Shown: positions 36,801 through 45,676, numbered from the stretch's first letter. The stretch is 64,000 nt of DNA from QHXQ01 sp045807745 (GCA_045807745.1 JBJMGT010000018.1:1-64000), one strand, 5' to 3'. The notes: a model not told the origin generated them from the sequence alone. Program-made: numbers and translations.

Positions 36801-37117
36801 ACTTCCTCTTCCGGTTGGCGCACGTAAGGCACAACCGTTTCGGGCGGCTGATAGACGCAGCCCGCCAGCCCCGCGAGCGCGAGCGACGCGCCCATCACTT
36901 TTAGAAAGGTGCGGCGGCTCGGCTCGTCGTCCCACTCGCCGGCTTGGCGCGGAAACTCGCGATGCAGAAACTCGTCGAACTCTTCCGACGCGGCTAGTTC
37001 TTCTAGGCTGCGCCAATACTCCTTGCCCTGTTTTGCCGCGAGCCGCTGGCGCACGTCCTCAGTCTTGAGCGGCCGGCGAATCTTATACAGCTCGGGGAGA
37101 GTGTCTTTAATGTGCAT
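33866..37117 (-). CDS. actB: Alternative complex III subunit ActB (molybdopterin-like plus iron-sulphur domains)
   Basis: A 1083-residue periplasmic subunit. A family-typical N-terminal extension (YWRSLEELAASEEFDEFL) precedes a twin-arginine signal with lipobox (SRRTFLKVMGASLALAGLAG, then C, about 67-87). The first two-thirds resemble molybdopterin oxidoreductases but lack an evident cofactor-binding cluster. The C-terminal third is an NrfC-like ferredoxin domain with four Cys clusters: CVGCNSCIIAC, CMHCENAPCEPVCP, CVGTRYCSNNCP and CTYCIQRI...CQAACP. One cluster is expected to be 3Fe-4S. It links ActC to the cytochromes. Confidence 0.97.
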   Translation of the reverse strand: MHIKDTLPELYKIRRPLKTEDVRQRLAAKQGKEYWRSLEELAASEEFDEFLHREFPRQAGEWDDEPSRRTFLKVMGASLALAGLAGCVYQPPETVVPYVRQPEEEVPGKPLFFATAMPHPKGATGLLVRSNEGRPTHAEGNELHPGSLGATDIFSIASLLTLYDPDRSETVQYRGEVRPYTSFLADARTTLDKLKEKQGAGLRILTETVTSPTMAALLKQILTALPQARWHSYEPVGGHAAAAGAALAFGQPVNTVYRFDRADRVVSLDSDFLAAGPGDLRYARDFIDRRRVIEGQTAMNRLYAVETTPSNTGAVADHRFAIKPSELESFARALAAALGVQGNNAPAGAAGQTSNQNEPAINYRVTPGGTVPHADAIAAIAKDLQGARSKSIVIPGDYAPPAVHALAHQMNAALGNVGQTVVYTDPLAFYPNDKPVDQIEDLRALANDIYNNQVEMLVIVGGNPVYNAPADFYFQDKLKKLFDAKKLTVHLGLHFDETSEWCQWHVPEAHFLEAWGDARAYDGTVSIIQPLIAPLYRGRSALEFLSAFTDTPEKSGYDIVRDYWRTQTQMSGDFERAWRRAVHDGIIAGTAAKEKTVALNANANAANQPAATPAAGGGQFEIVFRPDPSIYDGRHANNGWLQELPKPLTKLCWDNAAHVSPATARKLFNVGKEEDVATYKGIEYMAPMITVTHRGQSLNLPIFILPGQPDDVVTVHLGYGRTRVGRVGAGTPQNPVGFNVYQLRFADTPWLATGAQVAATGDTYQLVGTQLHFNMEGREIVISKTLDQYLHGGETHSQIVREGAGEQPEEGTTKPLGEGIGTQTHEEPGPDDTLYDRGGFPYEGYKWGMAIDTMACVGCNSCIIACQSENNIPVVGKEQVARRREMHWLRVDAYFKGLAENPDGVYFMPVPCMHCENAPCEPVCPVNATVHDAEGTNNMVYNRCVGTRYCSNNCPYKVRRFNFLLFQDWNTPSLKLMRNPEVSVRSRGVMEKCTYCIQRIQAAKIESEKEDGRQVRDGEIVTACQAACPTNAIIFGNLNDKQSGVSKWQRESRNYSLLAELNTRPRTTYLSALRNPNPEIRGA

Positions 37118-37138
37118 CTGCTCTTAATCCCTCGCGGC

Positions 37139-37822
37139 TCACCTGTGACAGGTCGAACAGCTTTGCAGGATCGCCTTGGGCCGGACTTGATAGTCGCTCA
37201 AGCGTTGTCGCCCATGCGCCAACTGCTCCGGGGTCTTGTTCTCGGCCGCCGCGTTCTCCGCCTGCCACGCCATGTTGAAGACCTGATCCTTCGGGCGCAG
37301 GAAGCGCTCCGGCGCGCGGTGACATTCCAGACACCATTCCATCTGCAAAGACGCGTACTGATAGATGGCCGGCATCTGATCGACGCGCCCGTGACAGGTC
37401 GAGCAGCCGACGCCCTTGTTGACGTGGATCGAGTGGTTGAAATAGACGTAGTCGGGCAGGTCGTGGACGCGCGTCCACTCGATGGGCTTGTTGTTGCGCC
37501 AGCTTGCGCGCACCGGCTCAAGGTATGGACTATCGCTCCAGATTTGCGAGTGACAATTCATGCAGGTCTTGGTCGGCGGCAAACCGGCCGAAGCCGAAGT
37601 CTCGACCGACGTGTGACAGTAGCGACAGTCTATGCCGTCGTCGCCCGCGTGGTGCTTGTGCGAGAACTGGACGGGTTGTTCGCGTTCGACGAACGCGCCC
37701 GTGTTCCAAGACGAGCGGTTGATCTCGGCCAAGCACCAAGCGGCGAAGGCGAGAATGAACAGCCCGCCGAAGATCGAGAGCTTCGCCAGCGTGTTCGTGC
37801 TGCGGTGGAAGATTTGCGGCAT
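37139..37822 (-). CDS. actA: Alternative complex III pentahaem cytochrome ActA
   Basis: A 227-residue protein with one N-terminal membrane anchor (about 12-32, AKLSIFGGLFILAFAAWCLA) and five CxxCH haem sites (CRYCH, CMNCH, CSTCH, CLECH, CSTCH), plus extra His residues (FSHKHHAGDDG, FNHSIH) as distal ligands. It is the usual first gene of ACIII operons. The promoter for all twelve genes should lie in 37823-38146. Confidence 0.96.
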   Translation of the reverse strand: MPQIFHRSTNTLAKLSIFGGLFILAFAAWCLAEINRSSWNTGAFVEREQPVQFSHKHHAGDDGIDCRYCHTSVETSASAGLPPTKTCMNCHSQIWSDSPYLEPVRASWRNNKPIEWTRVHDLPDYVYFNHSIHVNKGVGCSTCHGRVDQMPAIYQYASLQMEWCLECHRAPERFLRPKDQVFNMAWQAENAAAENKTPEQLAHGRQRLSDYQVRPKAILQSCSTCHR

Positions 37823-38146
37823 GGTCTTGACCTGTTTAGCTGTCCCGTCTTGCGCGTGTGCGTGGTCTGACAGTCAGACGCAGATCACGCGCGCCCGGTA
37901 TTGCATGAAGAGTTGCCGCGCCGGTCGCATGGCCTTTGGATACACACGCTCTAATCAAGCGTGGTCGCCCGCTCCCGCCGTCTAGGTACACGCGTTTCCG
38001 CGCTGCCACCTTGTCATTAATGCATTTGGACGCCTAGTAGTACTAAATTTTCCCGCGCACGGCAAGAAGAAAAAAACAGGGATGCAGGATGAGGGATGAG
38101 GGATGAAAGCAGGATCACTCAAATTGAGCAGTTTCTTCTTCATCCC
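37823..38146. other. Promoter region of the ACIII-oxidase operon
   Basis: 324 bp between actA and the DMT transporter gene, both leftward. It should hold the operon promoter; no confident -35/-10 pair was found on the minus strand. A perfect inverted repeat GTCTGA-CAG-TCAGAC lies at 37865-37879 and the GGGATGA hairpin H8 occupies 38079 onward. No ORF is supported. Confidence 0.4.
37865..37879. promoter_or_regulatory. Candidate operator dyad upstream of actA
   Basis: A perfect 6-bp inverted repeat with 3-bp centre (GTCTGA-CAG-TCAGAC), 43 bp before the actA start codon. It could be a regulator site for the respiratory operon. There is no second copy to strengthen it. Confidence 0.3.
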
Positions 38147-38170
38147 TCATCCCTCATCCCGCATCCCTTT
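38079..38170. repeat. GGGATGA heptamer hairpin H8
   Basis: Left arm 38079-38112 and right arm 38137-38170 are near-perfect complements of GGGATGA units. The loop GCAGGATCACTCAAATTGAG continues CAGTTTCTTC and closely resembles the loops of H4 and H9. The right arm encodes the last residues (GMRDEG) and the stop codon (38147-38149) of the DMT transporter gene. Confidence 0.88.
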
Positions 38171-39043
38171 TTTCGCGCTCCAGATTGTATGTATGACGAC
38201 GGCCGCGATGATGATCGCGCCGCCCACCAAGGCCCAATGCGACGGCTGCTCGCGAAAATATAGAAAGACCCAGACGGGATTTAAGACCGGCTCGATGTAA
38301 CCGATGATGCTGGCATCAAGCGACTTGACGCCGCGTGCGATGCCGAGCGTTAAGAGCGTGTACGCGATGCCGATCTGCACGACGCCGAGATAGGCGACGA
38401 TCATAAGGTTCGTCGCCGTGAACTTCGGCGCACCGTTAATAAGCGCGGGCAAGGTGACCAAAGCGAGCAGCAGGTTGCCGTAGATGACCGACGAGGCACG
38501 GTTCACCAGCCGTGCGCGCGGATGGCGCAAGAGCAGATAGAAGGCCGCGAAGCACGCGCCTGAGCCGAGCGCAGTGAGATTGCCTTCGATGTCATTGGGC
38601 CGGAGTTGACCGATGAAGAAGAGCGACATGCCGCCGAGGCAGCACACGACGACGATGAAGTCCTGCCAGCGATAGCGTTCATGATAGAAGAGCGGTTCGA
38701 GCAGCAGGATGTAGACGGGCGCGGTGTATTGCAAAAAGATCGCGTTCGCGGCCGTGGTCAACATCGTCGCGCGCACAAAGAGGAAGAGCAGCAGCGCGTA
38801 GAGCACCGACGCGATGCCCGTCACGCGGTTGAGACCAAAGCCTTCGCGCCGCGTCAGCAGCATGACGGTCGCGGCGGAGAAGAGAGCGCGCGCGCAGGAG
38901 AGTTCCGTGTCGGAGAGACCACCCGCCTTGCCGAGTTTGATGAACAGCCCGCCCGTGCTCCATAGGAGCGCCGCGCCGAGCACAAGCAGATAAGGTGACA
39001 CGCTTGACCGCGCGTCGTTGTTGGCGTGGAGAGAGTCTGACAT
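38147..39043 (-). CDS. DMT-superfamily (EamA) transporter
   Basis: A 298-residue protein from the ATG at 39043 (MSDSLHANNDARSS); the frame further upstream is the repeat hairpin region. Ten predicted helices in two EamA halves begin at about 18 (YLLVLGAALLWSTGGLFIKL) and about 155 (FAAFYLLLR onward). Members export amino acids or related metabolites; the substrate is not visible. The C-terminal residues are supplied by a heptamer repeat arm, so the original stop may have lain elsewhere. Confidence 0.88.
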   Translation of the reverse strand: MSDSLHANNDARSSVSPYLLVLGAALLWSTGGLFIKLGKAGGLSDTELSCARALFSAATVMLLTRREGFGLNRVTGIASVLYALLLFLFVRATMLTTAANAIFLQYTAPVYILLLEPLFYHERYRWQDFIVVVCCLGGMSLFFIGQLRPNDIEGNLTALGSGACFAAFYLLLRHPRARLVNRASSVIYGNLLLALVTLPALINGAPKFTATNLMIVAYLGVVQIGIAYTLLTLGIARGVKSLDASIIGYIEPVLNPVWVFLYFREQPSHWALVGGAIIIAAVVIHTIWSAKKGMRDEG

Positions 39044-39088
39044 CGCGGGTTGCGCGTGGTTGTTTAAGTCTAGCGGGCGGCGGGCTTT

Positions 39089-39171
39089 AACACAGCGCAC
39101 ACAGAGGCACAGAGGACACGGAGAAAAGATCAACTCTCTATGTGCTCCGGGCCTCTGTGTGCGCTGTGTTT
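39089..39171. repeat. CACAGAGG-type hairpin H13
   Basis: A 20-bp perfect outer stem (39089-39108 with 39151-39170), extended by imperfect pairing. Units of 8-9 nt such as CACAGAGG. The loop GAGAAAAGATCAACTCTCT is nearly the same as the reverse complement of the H11 loop at 46938-46956. It lies 41 nt past the stop codon at 39212 (minus). Confidence 0.85.
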
Positions 39172-39211
39172 CAACTACTCTCGCCCGACAATTACTGCTT
39201 GGCCTACCACG

Positions 39212-39982
39212 CTATTCCTTCGCGCCGAAGCGGAACGAGTCGAGGATGATCGGCAACTCGCCCTTGACGCCTACGTCGTCCACCGATTTGATCTCTGGCG
39301 CGAGGTTGGTCGTCAGCATGATGAGTGCGACGCCCTTCTTCTCGCCGCTCGGCGGCGGGAGTAGAGCGACCCGGCCATACACGTCCGCGTCGCCCTGCTG
39401 CGTCCCCTTCAACGTAGCCGTAAACTTAACCTCATACGCTTCGTATGGGCCGATTTTGGTCTCGCCCTCTGACACCTTCTCAAAGTCGGCGAAACTTTGG
39501 CTGAATTGCGAAGTAAGCTGCTTCGCCAACTGCGGCATCAGTTGCTTATCGAACGCCGTCCCCGTCGCGCTGATCCAGCCGACGGCAAAGTTCTCTAGCG
39601 TTGTGCCGTCCTCGCTGCGCTCGACCTTGACGAAGTTCTTTGTCTGGTTCGGCACAACATTCCAGTCTTCTGGGTAGTTGAACGAGAAGTCAACGAAGTG
39701 CTCAGCCAGTTCGCTGCTTAAGCCCGCACGCGTGCTGACATATTGCTTCGTCCCGGCCGCAGGGGTCGGCGGCGGCACATTCTTCGTCTGCGTGGATTGC
39801 ACTTTGCTGCCGAGGTAGAGACCGCCGCCGATCAGCGCGATGACGCCGACGACGATGAGCACCAGACAACCGACACCCGCGATGATCCACGGCGTTTTAG
39901 ATTTTTTCGGCGGCATGGGCGGCTGCGCGTAAGCCCCGCCCGGCGGGGGATAACCTTGCCCCGGAGGAGGATAGTTCTGCAT
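39212..39982 (-). CDS. Membrane-anchored protein with Pro/Gly-rich N-terminus and PsbP-like domain
   Basis: A 256-residue protein: a cytoplasmic Pro/Gly/Tyr-rich stretch (QNYPPPGQGYPPPGGAYAQP), one transmembrane helix at about 32-56 (IIAGVGCLVLIVVGVIALIG), then an outer domain from about 80 on. FVDFSFNYPEDWNVVP resembles the start of PsbP/Mog1-like lipoprotein domains. The rest is beta-rich, with ERSEDGTTLENFAVGW and a final LDSFRF. No catalytic motif. Function unknown. Confidence 0.75.
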   Translation of the reverse strand: MQNYPPPGQGYPPPGGAYAQPPMPPKKSKTPWIIAGVGCLVLIVVGVIALIGGGLYLGSKVQSTQTKNVPPPTPAAGTKQYVSTRAGLSSELAEHFVDFSFNYPEDWNVVPNQTKNFVKVERSEDGTTLENFAVGWISATGTAFDKQLMPQLAKQLTSQFSQSFADFEKVSEGETKIGPYEAYEVKFTATLKGTQQGDADVYGRVALLPPPSGEKKGVALIMLTTNLAPEIKSVDDVGVKGELPIILDSFRFGAKE

Positions 39983-40006
39983 AAATTTAGCGTCTCCTTA
40001 AAAGTT

Positions 40007-40085
40007 AGGGATGAGGGATGAGGGATGGGGAATGAATAAGAACTGCTCAGCTTGAGCGATCTCCTGTTCATCCCTCATCCCTTCT
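40007..40085. repeat. GGGATGA heptamer hairpin H9
   Basis: Left arm 40007-40036 (three GGGATGA units) and right arm 40067-40085 (TCATCCC units). On the minus strand the loop reads GATCGCTCAAGCTGAGCAGT then TCTTATTC, matching H8 and H4. The right arm ends at the stop codon of the M14 peptidase gene. Confidence 0.82.
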
Positions 40086-43000
40086 CATTGTTGGTCTTCA
40101 TCCGCGTTCGGGCGCGGCTGTGCGGGCGCGGCGTCGCGCCCGGCGTCGAGATGGTCGAAGTTGAGCGCGGCGTTGAAGAGCAGGCAGAAAGAGCCTTGCG
40201 TCTCGTGCCGCCACATCGGGTTGTTGGCGAATAGCACCACGTGCCCGCGTCCGACCGGCACATCCACAATCGCCGGCCGGTTCGCCAACTCCGCGCCGCC
40301 CGCGAGCATGCCGCTTATGAGCAAGCTTCGTTCATCGCGTGCAAATCTAAGCACGACGCGCGGGCGCTCCGCGGGCGGCGCATAGAACGGCCCCAACTGC
40401 AAGCGCTGCTCGTCGGTCAACTGCTCTTCGCCGGGGCGCGCAGGCGGACGCTGCGGCGCGGGCGCGGCTTGCGGCATCGCCTGCACAATGTCCGGCTCGG
40501 TCAAAGAGCCGCGCCCCGAAGGTCGCCCGCCTGCGCCACCACCGGGGCCGCCTTCGCCGCCACCACCGCCACCGCCGCCGCCCACGCCGGTCTGGACTTG
40601 AAAGAGCGGCGCTTGATTGAAATAGATCGGCAGCGTCTCGCCATAGCCATAGGCGATGGGGCTTTTGCGATCACTAAACGTCGCGTTGTAGACCGAGCCA
40701 GCGGCTTGCAGTTGCCGCGCGTCGGCAATCGTGACGCCGTTCGTGATGCCGAAATCGAGCGGCACGCGTGCAGTGTTTTGAATGGTGACGAAGAGACCAC
40801 CGTCTTGCACGAAGCGTTGCAGGTTGGCGACGCCCATGAGACCCATGCCGCCGCGCATGTCCGCAGTCGTGTCGGGCGAGTTGCCCAAGTTTGGCGTCAC
40901 GGTTGACTGTTGCCAAGGCATCGGATCGCCGCGCATCGGAATGCCGTTGACAATTGATTGCGCCGAGCCGCCGACGGGCGGGAAGATGATCACGTCGTAC
41001 TTCGCCCGCAGATTCGCTGTGTCGCGTATGTCATGATCGGAGATGTACGCGTAAGGCACTTGCAGCTTGTCAAACTCGATGCGAAACCAGCCCTCATTCT
41101 GCGTGTTCTGCCACGTGTGCAGAATCGCGATGCGCGGCGTGCCCACATCGTGCATCTTCACTGTCGGGACAGCGTCGACGCCCGCGGCCGTCAAACCGAG
41201 ATCGGTCACGGCCGCTTCGAGCTGCTCATGCAGATTGTTTGGATTGCCGTCCGCTTTGATGACGAACGAGCCGGCGTTGAAACTCTGCGCGCCGACTTTG
41301 AACGACTCTTCGGCGGCGCTCATCTTCACGTCCTTCAATCTATAACGCAGTGAGGCAAGCGTGTTCTCCGTGTTGTTGTTGATGACGTAGGCCGCGCCCT
41401 TGCCCGTCAACGTGCCACGCACGCGCGCGTCCGTCGTCAATAGATTCATCGGCACTGCGAGCACGTCCTTGCTCGTCACGCGCACTGTCTCGACGTTCCT
41501 GAGAGCGCCGAGCGTCCAGCCGGTGTCGTCGTAGGGGCGCGGGTCGTTGACGTTGTAGTACTGCGTGTCGAACAGCATATCGGCCATGCGCGAGTAGGGC
41601 TGATCCATGCGGATGATGTAAGAGCCGGCCGGGAACTTGCGCTCGACCGTCGCCCGCGCGCCCGCGCCGCGCGCTTCCGTCTGCGCCGGCCCTTGCGCCT
41701 GCTCGCCTTGTTCACCACCACCACCGCGTGCGCCGCGCGCCGGCTCGCTCGCCACCGGCACGCTGAACTCGCGTGTCGCCTGTTGCACCTCGACGCCCAT
41801 CAGCCTGAGCAGGTTCACCATGTCGGCCGCCTCGACTGGGCGCGGCGTGTCGCCGGGCACGACCCACGCGCTGGGGCCTTCGTTCGCCGCTTTGGCCACC
41901 GAGCGTTTGCTCTTGATGTAAAAGTTGTTCAGAAACCGCTCCTTGTTTTCCGCAACGAAGTGCATCGCCATCAGGATCGCGGACTCCTGCATGTTGACGT
42001 TGTTGCGCATCGACCACTTGACGCGCGCGAGCGGCGGGTTGGGTCTGAACCAATCGCGCTGTGCCTGCTGCGTCACGGTGCGATCCATCGTGTCCGCGCC
42101 GCCGTTGCCGAACGTCTCGTAGAAGCGGCCGATGGAGTTGTGCCCGTTGGCGACGTAGAACATGTAGTTCGGGGCCCAGCCGTCGTAGAAGCCGTGCGTC
42201 CAGACGCCGGGCACGCCGCGCTTCGTCATCTCTTCGATCTCGTGATAAGCGAGCAAGTGCCACTCGTCAATGACAAGTGGATCGAGCCAAGCGTTATACG
42301 GCCCCGTGCCCGTCGAGGTGTAAAGGAACGGCACGGACTCGTGCAGGTCGTGCAGGATCGTCGGGTGATATGCCAGAAACGTCTTCATCATGTTGCGCGT
42401 CAAAGCGAGCGCCATCCCCAGCCCGTCGCGGTTGTTGTCATGCGCGACGTACTTGCCCCAGTACAAGAGATTCGGCGCGTTCTTGCCCGGATTCGCCTTG
42501 CGATAGTTATAGATATCAACCATGCGGTCGCGCCCGTCCAGTTCCAAGACGGGCGTGATGAGCACGATCAGGTTCTTGCGAATCGCATCGTAGAAGGGCG
42601 AGTCTTCGACCGCGAGCCGGTAGGCCATCTCCATCAACATTTCGGGCGAGCCGGTTTCGGGCGAGTGGATCGAACCCGAAGCCCAGTACATGGCCTTGCC
42701 TTCACTGATCAAACTTTGCGCTTCCGCGTCGGTCGTCTTGCGTGGGTCGGCGAGCCGTGCGGTGATCTCTTTGTAACGATCAAGCTTCGCCAAATTCGCC
42801 TCGTCGCTGATGGCGACGAGCAATTGCTCGCGCCCCTCTTCGGATTTCTCCGGCGCGGTGAACACACGCACGCGCGGGCTAGCGTCGGCCAGCGCACGAT
42901 AGTAGCGATAGAGGTCTTTCGTATAGGTCAGCTTGTTGGGCGCGCCGGCGACGTAGCCCAGCACCTTCTCCGTCGTCGGCACAGAAGGCGAAGCCGGCAA

Positions 43001-43204
43001 GTGATCGACCAACTCGGTCAGAAAATATTTTTCGGTCGTATACTCTTTAATCTTCGCCGAGTAACCTTCGTCATTCGGCGCGGCGTTTGTGACGGTCGCG
43101 GTCGCGACGACCTGTTGGGCGTGCACGCGGCCAAAGGTTGTGAACGCGCAGACGACGGCGAGGGCACAGGCGAGCGTGCGCGCGGGCGAGTTGTTCCGTT
43201 TCAT
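40085..43204 (-). CDS. Exported M14-family zinc carboxypeptidase
   Basis: A 1039-residue protein whose ATG at 43204 has a GGAGG site 5 nt upstream; longer frames are rejected. Signal peptide about 1-30 (ARTLACALAVVCAF, ending VHAQQ). The M14 peptidase fold lies at about 55-400: GSIHSPETGSPEMLMEMAYR (HxxE zinc ligands), GRDRMVDIYNYRKANP and the third zinc His in TILHDLHESVPF. The remaining 600 residues are beta-rich, contain a glutamine amidotransferase-like segment (YDVIIFPPVGGSAQ) and a Gly-run linker (VGGGGGGGGGEGGPGGGAGG). Probably a secreted metallopeptidase for peptide scavenging. Similar long M14 proteins occur in many Acidobacteria. Confidence 0.88.
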   Translation of the reverse strand: MKRNNSPARTLACALAVVCAFTTFGRVHAQQVVATATVTNAAPNDEGYSAKIKEYTTEKYFLTELVDHLPASPSVPTTEKVLGYVAGAPNKLTYTKDLYRYYRALADASPRVRVFTAPEKSEEGREQLLVAISDEANLAKLDRYKEITARLADPRKTTDAEAQSLISEGKAMYWASGSIHSPETGSPEMLMEMAYRLAVEDSPFYDAIRKNLIVLITPVLELDGRDRMVDIYNYRKANPGKNAPNLLYWGKYVAHDNNRDGLGMALALTRNMMKTFLAYHPTILHDLHESVPFLYTSTGTGPYNAWLDPLVIDEWHLLAYHEIEEMTKRGVPGVWTHGFYDGWAPNYMFYVANGHNSIGRFYETFGNGGADTMDRTVTQQAQRDWFRPNPPLARVKWSMRNNVNMQESAILMAMHFVAENKERFLNNFYIKSKRSVAKAANEGPSAWVVPGDTPRPVEAADMVNLLRLMGVEVQQATREFSVPVASEPARGARGGGGEQGEQAQGPAQTEARGAGARATVERKFPAGSYIIRMDQPYSRMADMLFDTQYYNVNDPRPYDDTGWTLGALRNVETVRVTSKDVLAVPMNLLTTDARVRGTLTGKGAAYVINNNTENTLASLRYRLKDVKMSAAEESFKVGAQSFNAGSFVIKADGNPNNLHEQLEAAVTDLGLTAAGVDAVPTVKMHDVGTPRIAILHTWQNTQNEGWFRIEFDKLQVPYAYISDHDIRDTANLRAKYDVIIFPPVGGSAQSIVNGIPMRGDPMPWQQSTVTPNLGNSPDTTADMRGGMGLMGVANLQRFVQDGGLFVTIQNTARVPLDFGITNGVTIADARQLQAAGSVYNATFSDRKSPIAYGYGETLPIYFNQAPLFQVQTGVGGGGGGGGGEGGPGGGAGGRPSGRGSLTEPDIVQAMPQAAPAPQRPPARPGEEQLTDEQRLQLGPFYAPPAERPRVVLRFARDERSLLISGMLAGGAELANRPAIVDVPVGRGHVVLFANNPMWRHETQGSFCLLFNAALNFDHLDAGRDAAPAQPRPNADEDQQ

Positions 43205-43327
43205 GGACTCCTCCATCAACATGCTGTGCTGGGACAAAAGGTCGGCTCGATTGCTTGCAGTTAAAAAGCGGCAGGATAATAAAGCATAAACGCGTGCGCT
43301 GCCAGCCTTAACCGAACCAGATGCAAA

Positions 43328-43356
43328 GAGGCGCGCCGCACATGGCAGCGCGCCTC
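43328..43356 (-). terminator. Terminator of the metallophosphoesterase gene
   Basis: A 9-bp perfect stem (43328-43336 with 43348-43356), 11-nt loop, followed on the minus strand by TTTGCATC. It lies 32 nt past the stop codon at 43388. Confidence 0.65.
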
Positions 43357-43387
43357 ATTCGTTGCCCGCGTAAACTGCGTGAACTGT

Positions 43388-45502
43388 CTAGTGCAACTGC
43401 TTGCCCGCTCCGTTGTATTTCAGACTGCGACTGGGTGTCGTCGCGCCGGTTAGCGCCTCGACGTTAACGAGGAAACGGAAGCGTCCGCTCGCCTCGACGC
43501 CCAACACAAACTGCACGTTGACGCCCGCATTCGGCGCAAGCGCGCCGCCCGACAACGCAACCACGAGCGAAGAGTTGAGACCACCGCCGGAGTTTTGCGT
43601 CGCTGGCTGCTCCAACATCGTGCCCTTGACCAGCACGTTGCTCCCGGCTGTGGTTGTGACCGTCACATCCGCCGAATCTATGGCGCGCAAGTCAGCCTGT
43701 GCCCCGCCCGGATTCGGCGTGTTCAAGGTCGTCACGTCCACGATGCGGAAGCGCAAGGCGCTGACGGACATGCCCGTCTTGTTTGTGAACTTGCGGCGGA
43801 TGGTGAGCGTGCCCTGCACGCAGGTCGCAGGGTTGCCGCAGACGTTCGGCGTCTGGTCGCGCACGCGGTTCGGCGCGGCCGTCGAGGCCGCTTGCGGGTC
43901 GATGAGCGCAGCTTTCAGTTGCGCGTTACGTTGAATCGGACTCGATAGATTCTCCGCGCCCGGCGCGCCCAAGATCGAGGGCGTCGTGCCGCCGAACGAG
44001 CCGCCCGTGGTCGAGATAAGGACGAAGTCCTGCGCGTTATCGTTCGTGTCCTGCGGCACGCCCGTCGTCAGCAGACGCATGAAACTCGGCTGCGCGCCCG
44101 CGTCGATGTTCGTGCCGACCAATGGTAGCCCCGCGCCTTCGCGGTAGAGCGCGTTCGACACGGAGTCGAAGCCTGCGGCGTCGATCAGATTGACGGCCGT
44201 AAATTGGGCCGGGTCGGCCGTGCGGAAGAGCGCCAGCCCCGCGCCGTCCGGCACGTCAAGCGTGTACGCGCCGTCGCCCGGCGGAGCGAGACTATAACCA
44301 CCGGTCGGGTTGTTATTGACGACGAGGAAATGACCGCGCGCAGGGATGCTCGTGCCACTCGGCACGACGTAACGCACGTTGCCGTCGGAGGCGACGAGCG
44401 CCCAACCCGCTGAGCCGTCGCTCGTGCCGACCGAGAGCGGTGCGTTTGTGTTGTTGTACAACTCTACGAACTCGTCGTCCGCGCCGTTGGGGCCGCGCAG
44501 GCGGAACTCGCTGATGAGCACTTGCCCGGCCGTGACGGGCGGCGCGTTCACGGTGAACGTGTCGATGATCGCGCCGGCGCGATTGATGAACTGATAGGTG
44601 ATCGCTTGGTCGCTTGCCGTGACGAGCATCGCGCCGTAATCGTCGTTGTAGCGCACCACACTTTCGGACAGCGGCGGGCCGAACGCGTACAGGCTGCGCC
44701 CGCCGAGACCATTGACGAAGTAGGGCAGACCGTTGACGCTCAGGCGTTCGTAGTCGTGGTCGTGCCCGGAGAGGACGGCCGACGCGCCCCATGATTGAAA
44801 GGGCCACTGCATACCTGTGTCCGAGCCGTGCGGGCCGGAGGAGTAAGGCGGGTGGTGGAAATAGACCAGCTTCCAGCGCGCGCTGGACGCCGCCAGACGT
44901 GTGCGCAGCCAGTCGCCTTGGACTGAAGTGCTCGTCGTGCCGTCCGGTTCGTTCGGGTCGCTGTCTATGGCGAAGAAGTGTAGGGGGCCGCGGACGAAAT
45001 CGTAATAACGCTCGTTGCCGGGCAGCGTGAAGTAGTCGAGATAGGGTTGCGCGCCGGCGGGGTTCGGGTAAGCGCTCCCCCAATCATGATTGCCGAGCAC
45101 GGGGAAGAAACGATTGAACGCCGCGCCCGCACCGTAAGCACCCGTGTAAGGATAGATGAACTGGTGATAATACTGACCGATGTTCGCATCAATCGTCGCT
45201 GCTTCGCCCGCAGGATAATTGTTGTCGCCGGTCGTGATGACGAAGTCCGGTTGCCAGCCGTTGATCAAGTTCGCCACATCCTGCTCGGCCGCTCCCGCGT
45301 CGCCGAAATCGCCGACGACGGCGAACCGCACCTGATTCGTCTGCGCAACCGGGCGCGGCGTACCCAACCATAGCGCCGCACAGACCAGCGCGGGCAGCGC
45401 CAGTACACGCAGCAACAGACCAGCGCGGCTTCTATGTGGCAGATAACGCATGAGCCAAACTTTTTCAGCGGCCGCAGACGTGTGCGGCCAACTAAAGTTC
45501 AT
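43388..45502 (-). CDS. Exported metallophosphoesterase with lamin-tail domain
   Basis: A 704-residue protein. The start is uncertain: ATG at 45502, or ATG at 45451 giving a shorter signal peptide (AGLLLRVLALPALVCAALWL); neither has a good SD. Calcineurin-like phosphoesterase at about 55-325: VVGDFGD, TTGDNNYPAG, LGNHDWG, VYFHHPPYSSG and LSGHDHDYER, the full metal-binding set. A lamin-tail domain follows at about 345-510 (ISEFRLRGPNGADDEFVELY). The C-terminal 170 residues are beta-rich with Thr/Ala stretches. It probably hydrolyses extracellular phosphoesters; LTD domains are common anchors in secreted nucleases and phosphatases. Confidence 0.9.
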   Translation of the reverse strand: MNFSWPHTSAAAEKVWLMRYLPHRSRAGLLLRVLALPALVCAALWLGTPRPVAQTNQVRFAVVGDFGDAGAAEQDVANLINGWQPDFVITTGDNNYPAGEAATIDANIGQYYHQFIYPYTGAYGAGAAFNRFFPVLGNHDWGSAYPNPAGAQPYLDYFTLPGNERYYDFVRGPLHFFAIDSDPNEPDGTTSTSVQGDWLRTRLAASSARWKLVYFHHPPYSSGPHGSDTGMQWPFQSWGASAVLSGHDHDYERLSVNGLPYFVNGLGGRSLYAFGPPLSESVVRYNDDYGAMLVTASDQAITYQFINRAGAIIDTFTVNAPPVTAGQVLISEFRLRGPNGADDEFVELYNNTNAPLSVGTSDGSAGWALVASDGNVRYVVPSGTSIPARGHFLVVNNNPTGGYSLAPPGDGAYTLDVPDGAGLALFRTADPAQFTAVNLIDAAGFDSVSNALYREGAGLPLVGTNIDAGAQPSFMRLLTTGVPQDTNDNAQDFVLISTTGGSFGGTTPSILGAPGAENLSSPIQRNAQLKAALIDPQAASTAAPNRVRDQTPNVCGNPATCVQGTLTIRRKFTNKTGMSVSALRFRIVDVTTLNTPNPGGAQADLRAIDSADVTVTTTAGSNVLVKGTMLEQPATQNSGGGLNSSLVVALSGGALAPNAGVNVQFVLGVEASGRFRFLVNVEALTGATTPSRSLKYNGAGKQLH

Positions 45503-45676
45503 TATGGTCGTTTCAACGCGGAAATAAAACCGGCCGTAGAGTAAAGCCTGCGTGCGATGGTGCTGGCCCTAACTTGCTTGCCAAATCGGGCCGAGATGAT
45601 GAATCATCGGCGCGCCTGACAAGCCCCGGCAAGCGCAGCCGCCGCCCTTGCGCGGCGCAACCGAGCACAAGGCCCG

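Noticed and set aside
41693..43264. 523-codon plus-strand frame opposite the M14 peptidase
   Set aside because: Shadow frame; the M14 zinc ligands and signal peptide are on the minus strand.
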